5,452 nucleotides of DNA from positions 1-5,452 of the forward strand of contig VGNW01000158.1 of NCBI GenBank assembly GCA_016865955.1, read 5' to 3'. The DNA comes from Chloroflexota bacterium. GTDB lineage: Bacteria; Chloroflexota; Dehalococcoidia; SZUA-161. Shown one piece after another: positions 4,682 through 5,452 of the stretch; the first letter of the stretch is position 1; each line of letters opens with the position of its first letter. Both the position numbers and the translations under genes were made by a program. The notes under the pieces were generated by a model. It was given only the letters and a program-made list of their open reading frames with translations. It did not search any database and was not told the origin of the DNA.

Positions 4682-5452
4682 ATGCCCCGGGATGACTCCT
4701 CGCGCCTCTCTCGCCTTAAACACAATCTAAAACTCCGCGCGTTAGTCCTCGATGGTATCCGCGACTTTTTCCGCAGCGAAGGTTTCCTCGAGGTGGAGAC
4801 ACCCCTCAATGTGGAAGCGGTTGCCCCTGAGCAGCATATTTTCCCCTTCACAGTGGAAGGCCGGTTCCTTACGACTTCACCTGAGTTGCATATGAAGCGG
4901 CTGCTTGCCGACGGCTACAGCAAGATATTTCAAATCTGTCGTTGCTTCCGCAAAGGCGAACGGGGTCAGTTGCATAACCCCGAGTTTACCATGCTGGAGT
5001 GGTATCGTGCCGGCGCTGATTATATGGGCATTGTCGAGGATACCGAAAGACTTGTGCAATCAATTGCCGGAAAGCTGCACGCAGGTTCGACTATCCGGTA
5101 TCAGGGGGTTGAGATTAACCTGGAACGTCCCTGGCGCAGGATAACGGTGCGCCAGGCATTCCTGGATTACGCCGGGTGGGACCCAATCCGGCTGCGTGAC
5201 CCGGAGCGGTTCGATACTGACTTTGTGGAGAAGGTGATGCCCGGTTTCCCCCTGGATGAACCTACCGTATTGCTGGACTATCCTGCGGAGATGGCTTCTC
5301 TTTCGAGGTTGAAGCCAGGGCATCCTGAAGTTGCGGAACGGGCTGAGGTTTTCATCGGCGGTCTTGAGATAGCCAATGCCTACAGCGAACTGAGAGACGC
5401 GGTGGAGCAGGAACAGCGTTTCAGGCATGAGATAGAGATTATCAAAAAGGAA
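4682..5452 (+). CDS. epmA: EF-P lysine ligase EpmA (GenX/PoxA/YjeA), 3' end cut by the window
   Basis: EpmA is a truncated class II lysyl-tRNA synthetase paralogue that activates lysine or (R)-beta-lysine and attaches it to the EF-P acceptor lysine instead of to tRNA. The visible 257 codons start at the catalytic core without the OB-fold anticodon domain, which separates it from LysRS. Motif 1 is EGFLEVETP (33-41), then TTSPELHMKRLL (64-75), then motif 2 with FRKGERGQLHNPEFTMLEWYR (89-109), very close to E. coli EpmA. The late block GGLEIANAYSELRDAVEQEQRF (226-247) is also typical. The frame is open to the last base; about 60-70 residues, including motif 3, are missing. Compared with E. coli EpmA there are extra residues around 134-155. 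ATG at 4682 is the first possible start, because the codon before it is an in-frame TGA. Confidence 0.95.
   Translation, partial: MPRDDSSRLSRLKHNLKLRALVLDGIRDFFRSEGFLEVETPLNVEAVAPEQHIFPFTVEGRFLTTSPELHMKRLLADGYSKIFQICRCFRKGERGQLHNPEFTMLEWYRAGADYMGIVEDTERLVQSIAGKLHAGSTIRYQGVEINLERPWRRITVRQAFLDYAGWDPIRLRDPERFDTDFVEKVMPGFPLDEPTVLLDYPAEMASLSRLKPGHPEVAERAEVFIGGLEIANAYSELRDAVEQEQRFRHEIEIIKKE

Noticed and set aside
4678..4695. ATG at 4678 overlapping the efp stop as the epmA start
   Set aside because: That frame reaches a stop after five codons; the epmA frame starts at 4682.
5060..5428. 122-aa open frame on the - strand
   Set aside because: It is antisense to the epmA frame, which carries clear LysRS-family motifs and stays open to the window end.
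4682..5452. Reading the last gene as lysyl-tRNA synthetase (lysS)
   Set aside because: The protein begins at the catalytic core right after an in-frame stop, so the N-terminal OB-fold is absent, and motif 2 (GQLHNPEFTMLEWYR) is of the EpmA type.

Overview
The window is a tightly packed, single-strand block of translation and transcription genes from a bacterial chromosome. All nine genes lie on the + strand: rpsK (uS11, 5' end cut by the window), rpsD (uS4), rpoA (RNA polymerase alpha), rplQ (bL17), truA (tRNA pseudouridine synthase), rplM (uL13), rpsI (uS9), efp (elongation factor P) and epmA/genX (EF-P lysine ligase, 3' end cut by the window). There are no mobile elements, CRISPR arrays, tRNA or rRNA genes, and no non-coding stretch longer than 94 bases.

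The order rpsK-rpsD-rpoA-rplQ is the usual end of the bacterial alpha operon, and truA-rplM-rpsI is a common continuation in Gram-positive-like and Chloroflexota genomes. The direct rplQ-truA-rplM-rpsI run, with no cobalt/ECF transporter genes between, together with the recalled look of the S4, alpha and L13 proteins, suggests a Chloroflexota bacterium, possibly Dehalococcoidia-like. This is inference from memory, of moderate confidence. Base composition is balanced. Starts are mixed: ATG for rpsD, rplQ, truA, rplM and epmA; TTG for rpoA and rpsI; GTG for efp.

Region by region: 1-2413 holds the alpha-operon tail with short gaps of 12, 30 and 24 nt. 2414-4017 holds truA-rplM-rpsI with a 0-nt junction, a 14-nt overlap and a 1-nt gap, so translational coupling is likely. 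4018-4111 is the only real break and carries a small GNRA-capped hairpin and a weak promoter-like pair. 4112-5452 holds efp and epmA separated only by a tandem stop.

Functionally, the first seven genes make parts of the 30S and 50S subunits, the polymerase assembly subunit and a tRNA anticodon-arm modification enzyme. The last two form a substrate-enzyme pair: EF-P carries the acceptor lysine (Lys31) in an intact PGKG loop, and EpmA is the LysRS-like enzyme that attaches lysine or beta-lysine to it. I see no wholly new system. The points most worth a second look are the efp-epmA pairing outside the proteobacterial setting where it was defined, the divergent EF-P sequence outside its PGKG loop, the in-frame single-stop rplQ/truA junction with competing RNA hairpins, and the unusual uS9 C-terminal tail.
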